Positions 24,290 through 32,654 of a DNA stretch of 64,000 nucleotides are shown in pieces. The stretch is from the NCBI RefSeq assembly GCF_000212855.1, contig NZ_GL890993.1:393335-457334 (forward strand), in the 5' to 3' direction. A program made the position numbers and the translations under genes. This stretch comes from Streptococcus sanguinis SK355. GTDB lineage: Bacteria; Bacillota; Bacilli; Lactobacillales; Streptococcaceae. The notes under the pieces were generated by a model, which saw nothing but the letters and a program-made list of their open reading frames with translations, did no database searches and had not been told where the DNA came from. How positions within the stretch are numbered: position 1 is the first letter of the stretch; the number at the start of each line of letters is the position of its first letter.

Positions 24290-25758
24290 GGTGTTTTTCC
24301 TTCCATTACCTGCTGAATCGCTGCCTTAGCATTGTCAAGGCTTTCTGGCTGGATTTCCATCATGTAGAGATTGGAATCTGGCATAGCATAGGATGGTAGA
24401 TCCATACGACCGTTTCCGCTGATGGCTTGTGACTGAACTTGATAGCTTCCACCTGACTCCAGCTGGGTATTGACCAGATTCATAAGAACTGGCAGCTCCA
24501 TATTGGTCTGGATAGAGTCCTGCAAGCCGGAAATAATCTCGTTGTAGTTCTTCAAAGCACTGGTTGAGGTCAGCTTTTTAATGACTGCTTCGATAACCTT
24601 TTCTTGATTTTTCCCGCGGTCATTGTCGCCCCCCTGAAGGGAGTAACGCTCGCGAACAAAGCCTAATGCCTGATCTGAGTTCATATGGACTTTCCCTACT
24701 GGGAAATGATGATTACCATGTCGGCTGGTAAATTCTTGGTCATTTTCAACATCAATCCCTCCTAACAGGTCTACCAGCTTGAGGAAGGAAGTGAAGTTCA
24801 GACGAACATAGTAGTCAATGCGAATGCCGTAAAGATTTTCCAGCGTGTGGACAGAAGCATCTACTCCGTAAATCCCTGCATGAGTTAGCTTGTCCATCTG
24901 CCCGGCCCCTCCATCCGCAATGGCCACATAAGAATCACGAGGAGTTGTAGTCAAGAGGACTTTCTTGGTCTTGCGATTGACCGTCATGATGATATTGACA
25001 TCGGAACGTGAGACAGATGAGATAGATCCATAAGTGTCAATACCGCTGACATAGATATTGAAGACATCCGCATTGGCATCGTCGCTGCGCTTGCCGGTCT
25101 CTACTTGACGGGTGATTTTATAAGTATAGATTTTCTTTATCTTTGAAGCATAGTCAGCATCGTGAGAAGCCAGCATATCTCCAAACGAACTATTGAGGGC
25201 AATGGCCTCAGTCTCTTGATTGATGAGGGCCTTGTAGGCTGCGATATAAGACGAGCTGTTTTCTACAGTGAGCTCTGTCTTTTTAGTCTTCTTGATGTGG
25301 TCAACAAGAGCCGTCACATTGTCCTTATCCCCATTTTCAGTCGGAGCCGTCAGCTTCTGCAGCTGGGTCACATCTGATTTGTCGCTGTCTGCTCGGACAT
25401 AAACCGCCATTTCAATTTCAGAGTAATTTGAAGTGGAGTTCACACCTCTAGATAAGTCCATCAATTCCTTGACCCCGTACATGGCTCCTGAAGATACCAG
25501 CAAGGTCACAAGCAAAAGCACCGTGGTCAGGACTTTGAACTTATTTTTCCATATAAAGAAGGCTGCCAGTAAAATAACAGCCGCCAAAAGAGCAGACAAA
25601 ATAAGGTTCAGGTGATGAAACGCCAGAACATTATTTTTAAATATAGAAAAAACCAGCAAACCTGAGACCAAGCTTACCAATGTCAGTAAAGCTACATTAA
25701 AGAGCCTAAGCTTCTTCCCCTTTTTAGAAGCAGGCACATTTCTCCTATGATGATTCAT
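24286..25758 (-). CDS. cpsA: LytR-CpsA-Psr family glycan ligase CpsA
   Basis: A 490-residue membrane protein. Three N-terminal hydrophobic helices are followed by an accessory domain and the LCP domain (about 235-390) with DSYV, the Arg-rich [18 protein letters not shown] and other residues that bind polyprenyl phosphate. LCP proteins attach capsule or wall polymers to peptidoglycan. The ATG at 25758 has GGGAG 6 bases upstream; the in-frame start at 25794 has none. First gene of the cps operon, behind a palindrome-rich promoter. Confidence 0.94.
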   Translation of the reverse strand: MNHHRRNVPASKKGKKLRLFNVALLTLVSLVSGLLVFSIFKNNVLAFHHLNLILSALLAAVILLAAFFIWKNKFKVLTTVLLLVTLLVSSGAMYGVKELMDLSRGVNSTSNYSEIEMAVYVRADSDKSDVTQLQKLTAPTENGDKDNVTALVDHIKKTKKTELTVENSSSYIAAYKALINQETEAIALNSSFGDMLASHDADYASKIKKIYTYKITRQVETGKRSDDANADVFNIYVSGIDTYGSISSVSRSDVNIIMTVNRKTKKVLLTTTPRDSYVAIADGGAGQMDKLTHAGIYGVDASVHTLENLYGIRIDYYVRLNFTSFLKLVDLLGGIDVENDQEFTSRHGNHHFPVGKVHMNSDQALGFVRERYSLQGGDNDRGKNQEKVIEAVIKKLTSTSALKNYNEIISGLQDSIQTNMELPVLMNLVNTQLESGGSYQVQSQAISGNGRMDLPSYAMPDSNLYMMEIQPESLDNAKAAIQQVMEGKTP

Positions 25759-25797
25759 AATTCTCCCTTTTTCTCCCCTGAGATATAAATACATTTT

Positions 25798-25848
25798 ATT
25801 ATATCATAAATGCATTATGATACACTAAAATATTTTAAAATATTTTAG
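25798..25848 (-). promoter_or_regulatory. cps promoter with palindromic operators
   Basis: Minus strand TATAAT (25798-25803) preceded by TGA, an extended -10, with no recognisable -35. Just upstream are an imperfect palindrome ATCATAA-TGC-ATTTATGAT (about 25801-25819) and a perfect 24-base palindrome at 25825-25848 (CTAAAATATTTT and its mirror). The weak -35 with palindromes suggests a regulator-controlled promoter. Nothing else is apparent up to the nrdG terminator. Confidence 0.6.
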
Positions 25849-25953
25849 TTTTTTCCAAAATTTGTTGACAAAAAAGGACAGTCTGTATTAATTTTCGGTA
25901 AATTCCTTCTTCCTTCTCGAAAAACCAATATTTTATACTGTTTTTGGCAATAG

Positions 25954-25976
25954 AAAAAAGAGGTGAAACCTCTTTT
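25954..25976 (-). terminator. nrdG operon terminator
   Basis: AAAAGAGGT-TTC-ACCTCTTTT plus T's on the minus strand, 22 bases after nrdG. Confidence 0.85.
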
Positions 25977-25998
25977 ATATCAGTATTTTGCTTGTTTT

Positions 25999-26598
25999 TT
26001 AAAGCATCTTATCTCTATCAACTTGCTCATAGGCTTGCAAACCATCATTCAGCTTGTCCCAGATGACTATCTGCCCTGATTGAAGGGACTTCTGCACATC
26101 TATAATGCGCTGATTGGAAGAGCCGCGGAACTGCAGCATGAGATTCTTCTTGGTAAGGTCAAAACGGCCGTCCACTAGGATATCAATCAGACTTAGCAGC
26201 TCCAGCTTATCCTCCGTTTCCAGCATCATCTCCTCCCAGGTGTAGCCCGTCCAGGACCAGATATCCTTGTCCGGTAGCTCTCTCCGAATCCGCTTGACCA
26301 AGGGCAGGAGAATGCCTGTATTGAGAAAAGGCTCGCCGCCTAGGAGGGTCAGCCCCTGCACATAGGGTTCTGCCAAGTCTTTCATAATCTGTTCCTCCAA
26401 CTCTTGGGTATAAGGAATGCCAGCGTTGAAAGACCAAGTTGCGGCATTATAACAGCCCTCACAGTGAAACATACAGCCACTGACATAAAGAGAGTTGCGG
26501 ACGCCTTCGCCATCCACAAAATTAAAGGCCTTATAGTCAATGATTCGCCCCTTGCTCAGCTCCTCACTTTTCCATTCTTGAGGTTTGGGATTGTTCAT
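25999..26598 (-). CDS. nrdG: Anaerobic ribonucleotide reductase activating protein
   Basis: A 199-residue radical-SAM activase. VSGCMFHCEGCYN (about 40-52) has the CxxxCxxC motif for the 4Fe-4S cluster, and LLGGEPFL is the SAM-binding GGE region. It creates the glycyl radical on NrdD. Its start overlaps the preceding GNAT gene stop by 4 bases (ATGA). Last gene of the nrdD operon. Confidence 0.96.
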   Translation of the reverse strand: MNNPKPQEWKSEELSKGRIIDYKAFNFVDGEGVRNSLYVSGCMFHCEGCYNAATWSFNAGIPYTQELEEQIMKDLAEPYVQGLTLLGGEPFLNTGILLPLVKRIRRELPDKDIWSWTGYTWEEMMLETEDKLELLSLIDILVDGRFDLTKKNLMLQFRGSSNQRIIDVQKSLQSGQIVIWDKLNDGLQAYEQVDRDKML

Positions 26599-27113
26599 GA
26601 CACCTCCCCATCTAACTCTATCCAGTAGCGCTGACTTCTATCGATTGTATTTTCGTAAACACCGCCAGCGGAGAGAATGGTGCGACGGCTGGCTTCGTTG
26701 TCTTCATCGCAGGTAATCAGCACTCGTTCCAATCCTTGCTTTCGAGCCTCTGCTAGTCCTAATCTCAACTGCTCCTTCCCATATCCTTTGCCTCGTTGAC
26801 TGGGACGGATAGAGTATCCAATATGACCGCCTTCCACAAATAATTTGTCATTCAAGGACAAGCGCAAGGCTAAAAATCCCAAAGGAAAGCCAGTCTCATC
26901 AAAGGATAAAAATTTGATAGCGGGAACCCAGCCTACTGGCAGGTTGACAGCATCCTCCTGCTGCTCTACAATCTTTAACCAATCCTCATAATCCTTTGAT
27001 TGCTTCCAAGCGGAGCCCATGTCACCGTGCATAAAGGATTTTGCAGCAGCAAACTCCGCAATCATCTCTAAAATCGCATTTTTATCCTCCAAAGTTGGTC
27101 GCCTTAGCTCCAT
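26595..27113 (-). CDS. GNAT acetyltransferase, copy 1 of 3
   Basis: A 172-residue GNAT-fold enzyme. The acetyl-CoA loop is RPSQRGKGYGKEQL (about 108-121), with HIGYSIRP before and ITCDEDNEASRRTI after. It is very similar along its length to copy 2; the last 50 or so residues are almost identical except for a different tail (ELDGEVS). One GNAT gene at this place in the nrdD-nrdG operon is usual in streptococci. Acceptor unknown. Confidence 0.88.
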   Translation of the reverse strand: MELRRPTLEDKNAILEMIAEFAAAKSFMHGDMGSAWKQSKDYEDWLKIVEQQEDAVNLPVGWVPAIKFLSFDETGFPLGFLALRLSLNDKLFVEGGHIGYSIRPSQRGKGYGKEQLRLGLAEARKQGLERVLITCDEDNEASRRTILSAGGVYENTIDRSQRYWIELDGEVS

Positions 27114-27122
27114 GCTCCCTCC

Positions 27123-27629
27123 TTAATCGACATCAATCCAGTAGCGCTGACTTCTATCGATTGTATTTTCGTAAACACCGCCAGCAGAGAGAATCGTGCG
27201 TCGGCTGGCTTCGTTGTCTTCATCGCAGGTAATCAGCACTCGTTCCAGTCCTTGTTTTCGAGCCTCTGCTAGTCCTAGCTCTAGCTGCAACTTAGCCAAG
27301 CCCTTTCTGCGTTGACTGGGCCGGATAGAATAGCCAATATGCCCACCCTCCACAAATAATTTGTCATTTACGGACAAGCGCAGGGCTAAAAATCCTAGAG
27401 GCAGGCCAGTCTCATCAAAGGATAAAAATTGAATGGCAGGAACCCAACCTGCTGGCAAGTGAGCAACGTCTTCCTGCTGCCCTATAATTTGTAGCCAGTC
27501 TTCATAATCCTTTGCTCGCTTCCAAGTGGAGCCCATGCCACCGTGCATATAGGATTTTGCAGCGTCAAACTCCGCAATCATCTCTAAAATTGCGTCTTTA
27601 TCTTCCAAAGTTGGTCGTCTTAGCTCCAT
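27123..27629 (-). CDS. GNAT acetyltransferase, copy 2 of 3
   Basis: A 168-residue paralog beginning MELRRPTLEDKDAILEM, almost the same as copy 1. The CoA loop is RPSQRRKGLAKLQL. The DNA identity with copy 1 continues through many synonymous positions, pointing to recent tandem duplication or gene conversion. 9 bases separate the two. Acceptor unknown. Confidence 0.88.
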   Translation of the reverse strand: MELRRPTLEDKDAILEMIAEFDAAKSYMHGGMGSTWKRAKDYEDWLQIIGQQEDVAHLPAGWVPAIQFLSFDETGLPLGFLALRLSVNDKLFVEGGHIGYSIRPSQRRKGLAKLQLELGLAEARKQGLERVLITCDEDNEASRRTILSAGGVYENTIDRSQRYWIDVD

Positions 27630-27638
27630 AGTACCTCC

Positions 27639-28136
27639 TTAATCGACATCAATCCAGTAACGCTCTTTTCCGCATCGAACATCCTCTAAAGCTCCGCCAT
27701 TAGCCAGAATCACTGCTCGACTGGCTTCATTGTCACTATCGCAAGTCACTAGGACTCGTTTAATATTTTTACTTTTGGCTACTTGCAAGCCTTGCCGCAG
27801 CTGCTCTTTTGCCAATCCTTTCCCACGCGCAGAGGGACGAATACTGTAACCGATATGCCCGCCTTCTTGGAGCAAATAGTCATTAAGTCGCAAGCGCAGA
27901 TTGAGAAAGCCCACAGCCTGACCATCCGCAGCAAAAGAGATTAGCTGGATGTAAGGAACAAAACCTTGCGGCAAGCTTAGACCTACCTCAGCTAGCTGAA
28001 TCGTCTCCAGCCAGTCCTCATAAACAAAATCCACTCCGCCAAAGAAGCCGTCCTGCCGGCTGCCAGCCGCTTCAAAATCAGCCAGCATCTCTAAAATCTT
28101 TTCTTTGTCTTCTAGTTTCGGTCGTCTCAGCTCCAT
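27639..28136 (-). CDS. GNAT acetyltransferase, copy 3 of 3
   Basis: A 165-residue, more diverged paralog: same MELRRPKLEDKEKILEML start, CoA loop RPSARGKGLAKEQL, TCDSDNEASRAVILANGGA and YWIDVD end. It is 9 bases upstream of copy 2 and probably the ancestral operon member or an older duplicate. Acceptor unknown. Confidence 0.88.
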   Translation of the reverse strand: MELRRPKLEDKEKILEMLADFEAAGSRQDGFFGGVDFVYEDWLETIQLAEVGLSLPQGFVPYIQLISFAADGQAVGFLNLRLRLNDYLLQEGGHIGYSIRPSARGKGLAKEQLRQGLQVAKSKNIKRVLVTCDSDNEASRAVILANGGALEDVRCGKERYWIDVD

Positions 28137-28188
28137 AGTGCCTCCTGATACGAAGAGAGTGAGACCGCCTTGCGCCCCACTCTGACTT

Positions 28189-28329
28189 CTATTGTTTCTT
28201 GTTTTTTTCTAAAAATTGCTGACGCAGTTTGGCTAATCGTTCTTTTTTGCCGCTGCCGCCCTGCGAATGTTTTTCATGGAAACGCTGCACCTGAGCCTTT
28301 CCTTTGTCGTCCAATTGATACTTCCCCAT
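28189..28329 (-). CDS. Small conserved-type protein of the nrdD operon
   Basis: A 46-residue ORF starting MGKYQLDDKGKAQVQRFHEK, highly charged with a Gly-Gly-Ser-Gly hinge in the middle. It starts one base after the nrdD stop, and AAGGA lies 7-8 bases before its ATG. I recall a small ORF at this place in other streptococcal nrdD operons. Function unknown. Confidence 0.75.
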   Translation of the reverse strand: MGKYQLDDKGKAQVQRFHEKHSQGGSGKKERLAKLRQQFLEKNKKQ

Positions 28330-28330
28330 C

Positions 28331-30526
28331 TTAATTTCCTTCGTACTTAATAGTCGAGCCATTCATGTGCTTGACCCGAGCTGATATTTCCTTGTGACGG
28401 CCATTGACCATTGGGCGGGCTTGCGGATTTCCTAAGTAGCCGCAGGTCCGCTTGACCACATCGACCGTCTTGGGATCGCTGTTGCCACAGTTTGGACAGG
28501 TGAAGCCCCGCTCGGTCGGCGTGAAATCTCCCTCAAAGTTACACTTGTAACAGCGGTCAATCGGTGTATTGGTACCCAGATAGCCGACCCGATCATAGGC
28601 ATAGTCCCAAACAGCCTCCAGTGCTTTTGGATTTTGCTGCAACACAGGATATTCACAGTAGTGAATAAAGCCACCTGAGGCTCCCACTTCAGGATAAATC
28701 TTCTCAAAGTCCAGCTTTTCAAAAGGCGTTGGATTCTTGCGCACATCGTAGTGGAAAGAGTTAGTATAGTACTCCTTGTCAGTAATATCCGGAACGACCC
28801 CAAACTTCTCTGTATCCAAACGGCAGAAGCGGTCGGTCAGGCTTTCAGATGGCGTCGAGTAGACAGAGAAATGATAGTCATACTGATCTGACCACTCTTG
28901 CACCCTACGCTTCATATCTTTGACAATGGCAATCGTAAAGTCCTTGGCTTCAGGATTGGTCTCCCAATTACCGCCGTAAAAGACTGCTGCCACTTCATAG
29001 AGACCGATATAGCCAAGGGAAACCGTTGCACGACGGTGAGTAAAGAGCTGGTCCACCTGATCATACTTGCCCAAGCGTTGGCCAAAAGCCCCATACTGAT
29101 AAAGAATCGGCGCATTGGCTGGACTTGCTTCCTTGGTCCGCTCCACTCGGTAGACCAAAGCATCCTCAGCGATATTCATCCGCTCGTTAAAGAGTTCCCA
29201 GAATTTATCCAAATCCCCCTCGGATTCAAGCGCAATCCGTGGCAGATTGACCGTAACGACACCTAGATTCATACGGCCGGAGTTAACTTCCTGACCATTT
29301 TCATCCTTCCAGCCTTGTAGGAAAGAACGGCAGCCCATCGGTACCTTGAACGATCCAGTCAAGTCGATAATCTTGTCATAGGAAAGCACATCTGGATACA
29401 TGCGCTTAGTGGCACACTCCAGAGCCAGTTCTTTAATGTCATAGTTAGGCGTCCCTGGCTCAAGATTGAGCCCACGCTTAAGGGTGAAAATCAGCTTAGG
29501 GAAAATTGCTGTGCGGTGCTCGCTTCCCAGTCCCTTAATACGGATATTGAGAATAGCCTTCTGAATTTCTCGCTCAAAACGATTGGTGCCAAGACCAAAG
29601 CCCAGCGAGGTAAAAGGAGTTTGACCGTTTGAGGTAAAGAGAGTATTGATCTCATATTCCAGCGACTGCATGGCATCGTAGATGTCCTTCTTGGTCTTTG
29701 CCCAGGCGTACTCTTCCTGCTTATCCGGCAAAACCCACTGCTCCGCATCCTTGAGGTGCTTCTGATAATTAAGCTCAGCATAGGGCGCCAAGACTTCGTC
29801 AATTCGGTCGGCCGAGCAACCTCCATACTGGCTAGAAGCTACATTGGCAATAATCTGTGAGATTTGCGCCGTCGCAGTCTGGATAGACTTGGGACTCTCT
29901 ACTTCTGCATTCCCAATCTTGAAGCCATTTTTCAGCATGCCGTCAAAGTCAATCAGACAGCAGTTAGTCATCGGTGTATAAGGGCTGTAGTCCAAATCAT
30001 GGTAGTGGATATCCCCCTTCTGGTGGGCGTTGGCCACATGAGGCGGCAACATCTTAAGCCCAATGGACTTGCCGACAATCCCTGCTGTCAAATCCCGTTG
30101 GGTATTGAAAACATCACTGTCCTTATTGGCATTCTCGTTAACCACCGTACGATCTTTGTTAAGGAGCTTGTCAATAGTAAAGTTGATATCTGTCGCTTTT
30201 GAGCGCTCAAAATCCCTTTGAGTACGGTAAGTGATGTAGTTCTCCGCAATAGCGTATTCCTTGGCATTTAAAAGCTCGTGCTCAACGATGTTCTGAATCT
30301 CATAGATTTTGACATACTTAGCGAAGCGACTGCTGATTTCTGCCACAATGCGGTCTGTGATAGCTTCTAGCTTAGCTTCCAGCATCGGATTCAGCGGACC
30401 GACTTCTTGAGCTGCCCGCACCATAGCCTTATAAATCTTAGCTACATCAAAAGCCACCCTGCGACCATCCCGCTTCTCCACATAAATCGCTGGAGCAGTT
30501 TCAAACTTCTCTTCCCTTAAAATCAT
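28331..30526 (-). CDS. nrdD: Anaerobic ribonucleoside-triphosphate reductase
   Basis: A 731-residue class III ribonucleotide reductase, making dNTPs without oxygen. An ATP-cone regulatory domain (about 10-105, VEKRDGRRVAFD) is followed by the catalytic barrel. The C-terminus has the zinc-binding CYKCNFEG...CPNCG and the glycyl-radical loop RTCGYLGNPQARPM. ATGs at 30529 and 30526 and a GTG at 30535 are in frame; GGAAG at 30535-30539 fits 30526 best. The promoter carries inverted-repeat operator candidates. Confidence 0.96.
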   Translation of the reverse strand: MILREEKFETAPAIYVEKRDGRRVAFDVAKIYKAMVRAAQEVGPLNPMLEAKLEAITDRIVAEISSRFAKYVKIYEIQNIVEHELLNAKEYAIAENYITYRTQRDFERSKATDINFTIDKLLNKDRTVVNENANKDSDVFNTQRDLTAGIVGKSIGLKMLPPHVANAHQKGDIHYHDLDYSPYTPMTNCCLIDFDGMLKNGFKIGNAEVESPKSIQTATAQISQIIANVASSQYGGCSADRIDEVLAPYAELNYQKHLKDAEQWVLPDKQEEYAWAKTKKDIYDAMQSLEYEINTLFTSNGQTPFTSLGFGLGTNRFEREIQKAILNIRIKGLGSEHRTAIFPKLIFTLKRGLNLEPGTPNYDIKELALECATKRMYPDVLSYDKIIDLTGSFKVPMGCRSFLQGWKDENGQEVNSGRMNLGVVTVNLPRIALESEGDLDKFWELFNERMNIAEDALVYRVERTKEASPANAPILYQYGAFGQRLGKYDQVDQLFTHRRATVSLGYIGLYEVAAVFYGGNWETNPEAKDFTIAIVKDMKRRVQEWSDQYDYHFSVYSTPSESLTDRFCRLDTEKFGVVPDITDKEYYTNSFHYDVRKNPTPFEKLDFEKIYPEVGASGGFIHYCEYPVLQQNPKALEAVWDYAYDRVGYLGTNTPIDRCYKCNFEGDFTPTERGFTCPNCGNSDPKTVDVVKRTCGYLGNPQARPMVNGRHKEISARVKHMNGSTIKYEGN

Positions 30527-30663
30527 CATGAACACTTCCTTTTCCTGCCCTTAGGACAAATCAAGTCTCTTCAGACCAGCCACCTGCCAAGAAATTTCTA
30601 GGAAATCTCCGACAGCGGTTTATCCAAAGAACAGTATTTTTTAAATAAGTCGATACAAGTCTC

Positions 30664-30745
30664 ATTATAGCACGTTAAAATTAAAAATCAATATGTTGTG
30701 GAAAAAAAGTTAATTTTTAACTTTAGACACAACATATTGATTTTT
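30664..30745 (-). promoter_or_regulatory. nrdD promoter with long inverted repeat (NrdR-box candidate)
   Basis: Minus strand: TTGATT (30686-30691), 16 bases, TATAAT (30664-30669). The 18-base AAAAATCAATATGTTGTG (30683-30700) recurs as its exact reverse complement at 30728-30745. Both arms contain CAACATATTG, which resembles an NrdR box, and one overlaps the -35. Centres are about 41 bases apart, near four helical turns. As RNA the same repeat could terminate the gene ending at 30748. Confidence 0.6.
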
Positions 30746-30747
30746 TA

Positions 30748-32295
30748 CTATTTAAGTTGATAAAGCTTGAAACGGTCGAGTTTGAGGTCAGCTTCCTTGT
30801 AATTTTGGGAAATTAGCTGCTTCACATCTGACAGCAATTTGACATCATTGTTAACCAAAATATACTTGGGCTGGCTGTTTTCAAGTCCATTCTGAAGACC
30901 TAGACGATTTTCAGCCGTTCCCACATACAAAGTTGGAGACAAGAGAGAGACAGTAGATAGGCGGCCGCTCTTTTGATATAGACTAGCCGAGGTATCCCAA
31001 GCATAGATAGTATCCCCATCCTTGGTCTTTTCCTTAATATACTGAGCCGCTTCACTTCTTTCAGCAGATACAGCGCTGGAAAGGATATACTCATTCACCA
31101 AAGGATAGCCAATCAGATAAAAGATGGCTAGGAGCGGCAGAAAGAACTGGCCTGAAAGATAGGAAGTCCACATCGTAGGGCGACGGCGATCCCGGCGGTG
31201 ACGCCCAGGTGTCTGCTGCTTGCCTTTATTGAACCACAAAGCAAAAAGAATCATGGCAAAAGGCAGGGCAGGAAGCAGTTGATAACTGCCCTGATCTGGC
31301 AAGATAAAAGCCGCAAAGACAGTAATGAAGAGCCCTAGCAAACCGATAAAGCGCAAGACGCGCAGGCTGGTTGCTTGCCCCTTTTCTCTTGAGAGGAGAT
31401 TGGCACCCAAAGCAGAAATGAAACCTAGACCGACCGTCAGCAAGCCATAATAAACCAAATTAGAAATACTATGACTGCCAATCAAGCTGATGGAATCCCA
31501 AGCATAGGTCACCTGACTGATAGCCTGGCCAAAGGTTCGATTAGCAACAGTAAAGTAGCCGATAGGATAAAAAATCACTGAGAAGCCAAAGAGACCAGCT
31601 AAAAGCTGATAGAAGCCTCGAGCCGCACGCTTGGCTGCGATATTGTAGACCAAAAGCACCAGAGCAGTCAAAGAATAGAAGACTAGGCTGGAAACCGGAT
31701 CAATCATAAAAGCAAGAGCTCCGAAAGCTCCATAGATAATGAACTTTTCATCCTTGATCGAATCCTGCAGATAGCGCACCAAAAAAGATAGATTCCAAAA
31801 AATAAAGGGCAGAACAAAAATACTAGAATAAAGACCGCCAAATCCAAGGGCAAAGACTAGCAGGTAAAAGAGCAGCAGGAGGCTGCGCGATAAATCCTGT
31901 TTAGGCTGTAAGAGCACCAAGGTCTTGTGCAGAAAAAGTCCGGCCAGCCAAAGAGCCAGCGTCTGAAAGACCATCCACAAAAGCTGGCCAAAAGCCAGGC
32001 TGCTGGTCCAAGCCATCAGATAGTAAAGCAGACCACTGGTCCCATATATTTGCGAATAAGGCACCTGCCCCTGAGTCATGGCCCAACCAGCATAGAGATT
32101 CTGACTTTGTAAATTCGTTGCTAGATTGGTCAAAAAAGGATTGACCACACTTAGCAGGCTGATAGCCAAACTGCACCAGAGCGTCAAAAAATAGGGCGTT
32201 GGCTCTGGCTTGGTAATTTTTTGCTCAGACCTTTCAGCCCTAGTTAGCTGCTCCTCTGAAACCTCTAAAACTTTTTCTTCCGTTGTATCATGCAT
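30748..32295 (-). CDS. Multi-pass membrane protein, GT-C glycosyltransferase-like
   Basis: A 515-residue protein. A charged N-terminus (about 40 residues) is followed by around 11 hydrophobic helices, then a C-terminal outside domain (about 420-515) with GDTIYAWDTSASLYQKSG. Layout and the first loop (ATNLQSQNLYAGWAMTQGQVPY) resemble polyprenyl-phosphate-dependent GT-C/GT39-type glycosyltransferases, by eye only. ATG at 32295 preceded by AAGGAG; an upstream in-frame ATG at 32325 has no ribosome binding site. Substrate unknown. Confidence 0.75.
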   Translation of the reverse strand: MHDTTEEKVLEVSEEQLTRAERSEQKITKPEPTPYFLTLWCSLAISLLSVVNPFLTNLATNLQSQNLYAGWAMTQGQVPYSQIYGTSGLLYYLMAWTSSLAFGQLLWMVFQTLALWLAGLFLHKTLVLLQPKQDLSRSLLLLFYLLVFALGFGGLYSSIFVLPFIFWNLSFLVRYLQDSIKDEKFIIYGAFGALAFMIDPVSSLVFYSLTALVLLVYNIAAKRAARGFYQLLAGLFGFSVIFYPIGYFTVANRTFGQAISQVTYAWDSISLIGSHSISNLVYYGLLTVGLGFISALGANLLSREKGQATSLRVLRFIGLLGLFITVFAAFILPDQGSYQLLPALPFAMILFALWFNKGKQQTPGRHRRDRRRPTMWTSYLSGQFFLPLLAIFYLIGYPLVNEYILSSAVSAERSEAAQYIKEKTKDGDTIYAWDTSASLYQKSGRLSTVSLLSPTLYVGTAENRLGLQNGLENSQPKYILVNNDVKLLSDVKQLISQNYKEADLKLDRFKLYQLK

Positions 32296-32327
32296 ATAAA
32301 ATATTCTCCTTGATATCAGTCCCATCT

Positions 32328-32356
32328 AGTATATCAAATTCCTGTCATCCTGTCAG
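32328..32356 (-). promoter_or_regulatory. Promoter of the membrane GT-like gene
   Basis: Minus strand: CTGACA (32351-32356), 17 bases, TATACT (32328-32333) preceded by TGA. Confidence 0.7.
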
Positions 32357-32477
32357 CTTTCTCTTGACCCTTCTTCTGAGCATTATAGCTTCTAGCCAGC
32401 TCCTCCAATTCCCGAAAACAGCGATATTCTCTCGTTTCATAAGCAAGCGGCTGACTGGAAATTTTCTCCATTGTCAT
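32334..32477 (-). CDS. Possible 47-residue protein
   Basis: ORF starting MTMEKISSQPLAYETREYRC, charged and probably soluble, ending in MTGI. AAGGA lies 10 bases before the first ATG. The 3' part overlaps the promoter of the next gene. No family recognised; could be chance. The gap between 32478 and the cls terminator shows nothing else. Confidence 0.45.
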   Translation of the reverse strand: MTMEKISSQPLAYETREYRCFRELEELARSYNAQKKGQEKADRMTGI

Positions 32478-32588
32478 TTTAAAAAATTCCTTTATTTTTT
32501 ACATTCGTAAAAACAGAGCAAAAATCCGTCCCCCTATAAAAGCAAAAATGACAAGAACACATCTCAACACGATTAGAAAAAGCACAAG

Positions 32589-32620
32589 CAAAAAATCTGA
32601 GACTTCCGCCTCAGATTTTC
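32589..32620 (-). terminator. cls terminator
   Basis: AAAATCTGAG / CTCAGATTTT with an 8-base loop and T-run on the minus strand. Confidence 0.85.
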
Positions 32621-32654
32621 TGTATATTGCTGCAGAACTTGCCCACCTCTAGCA

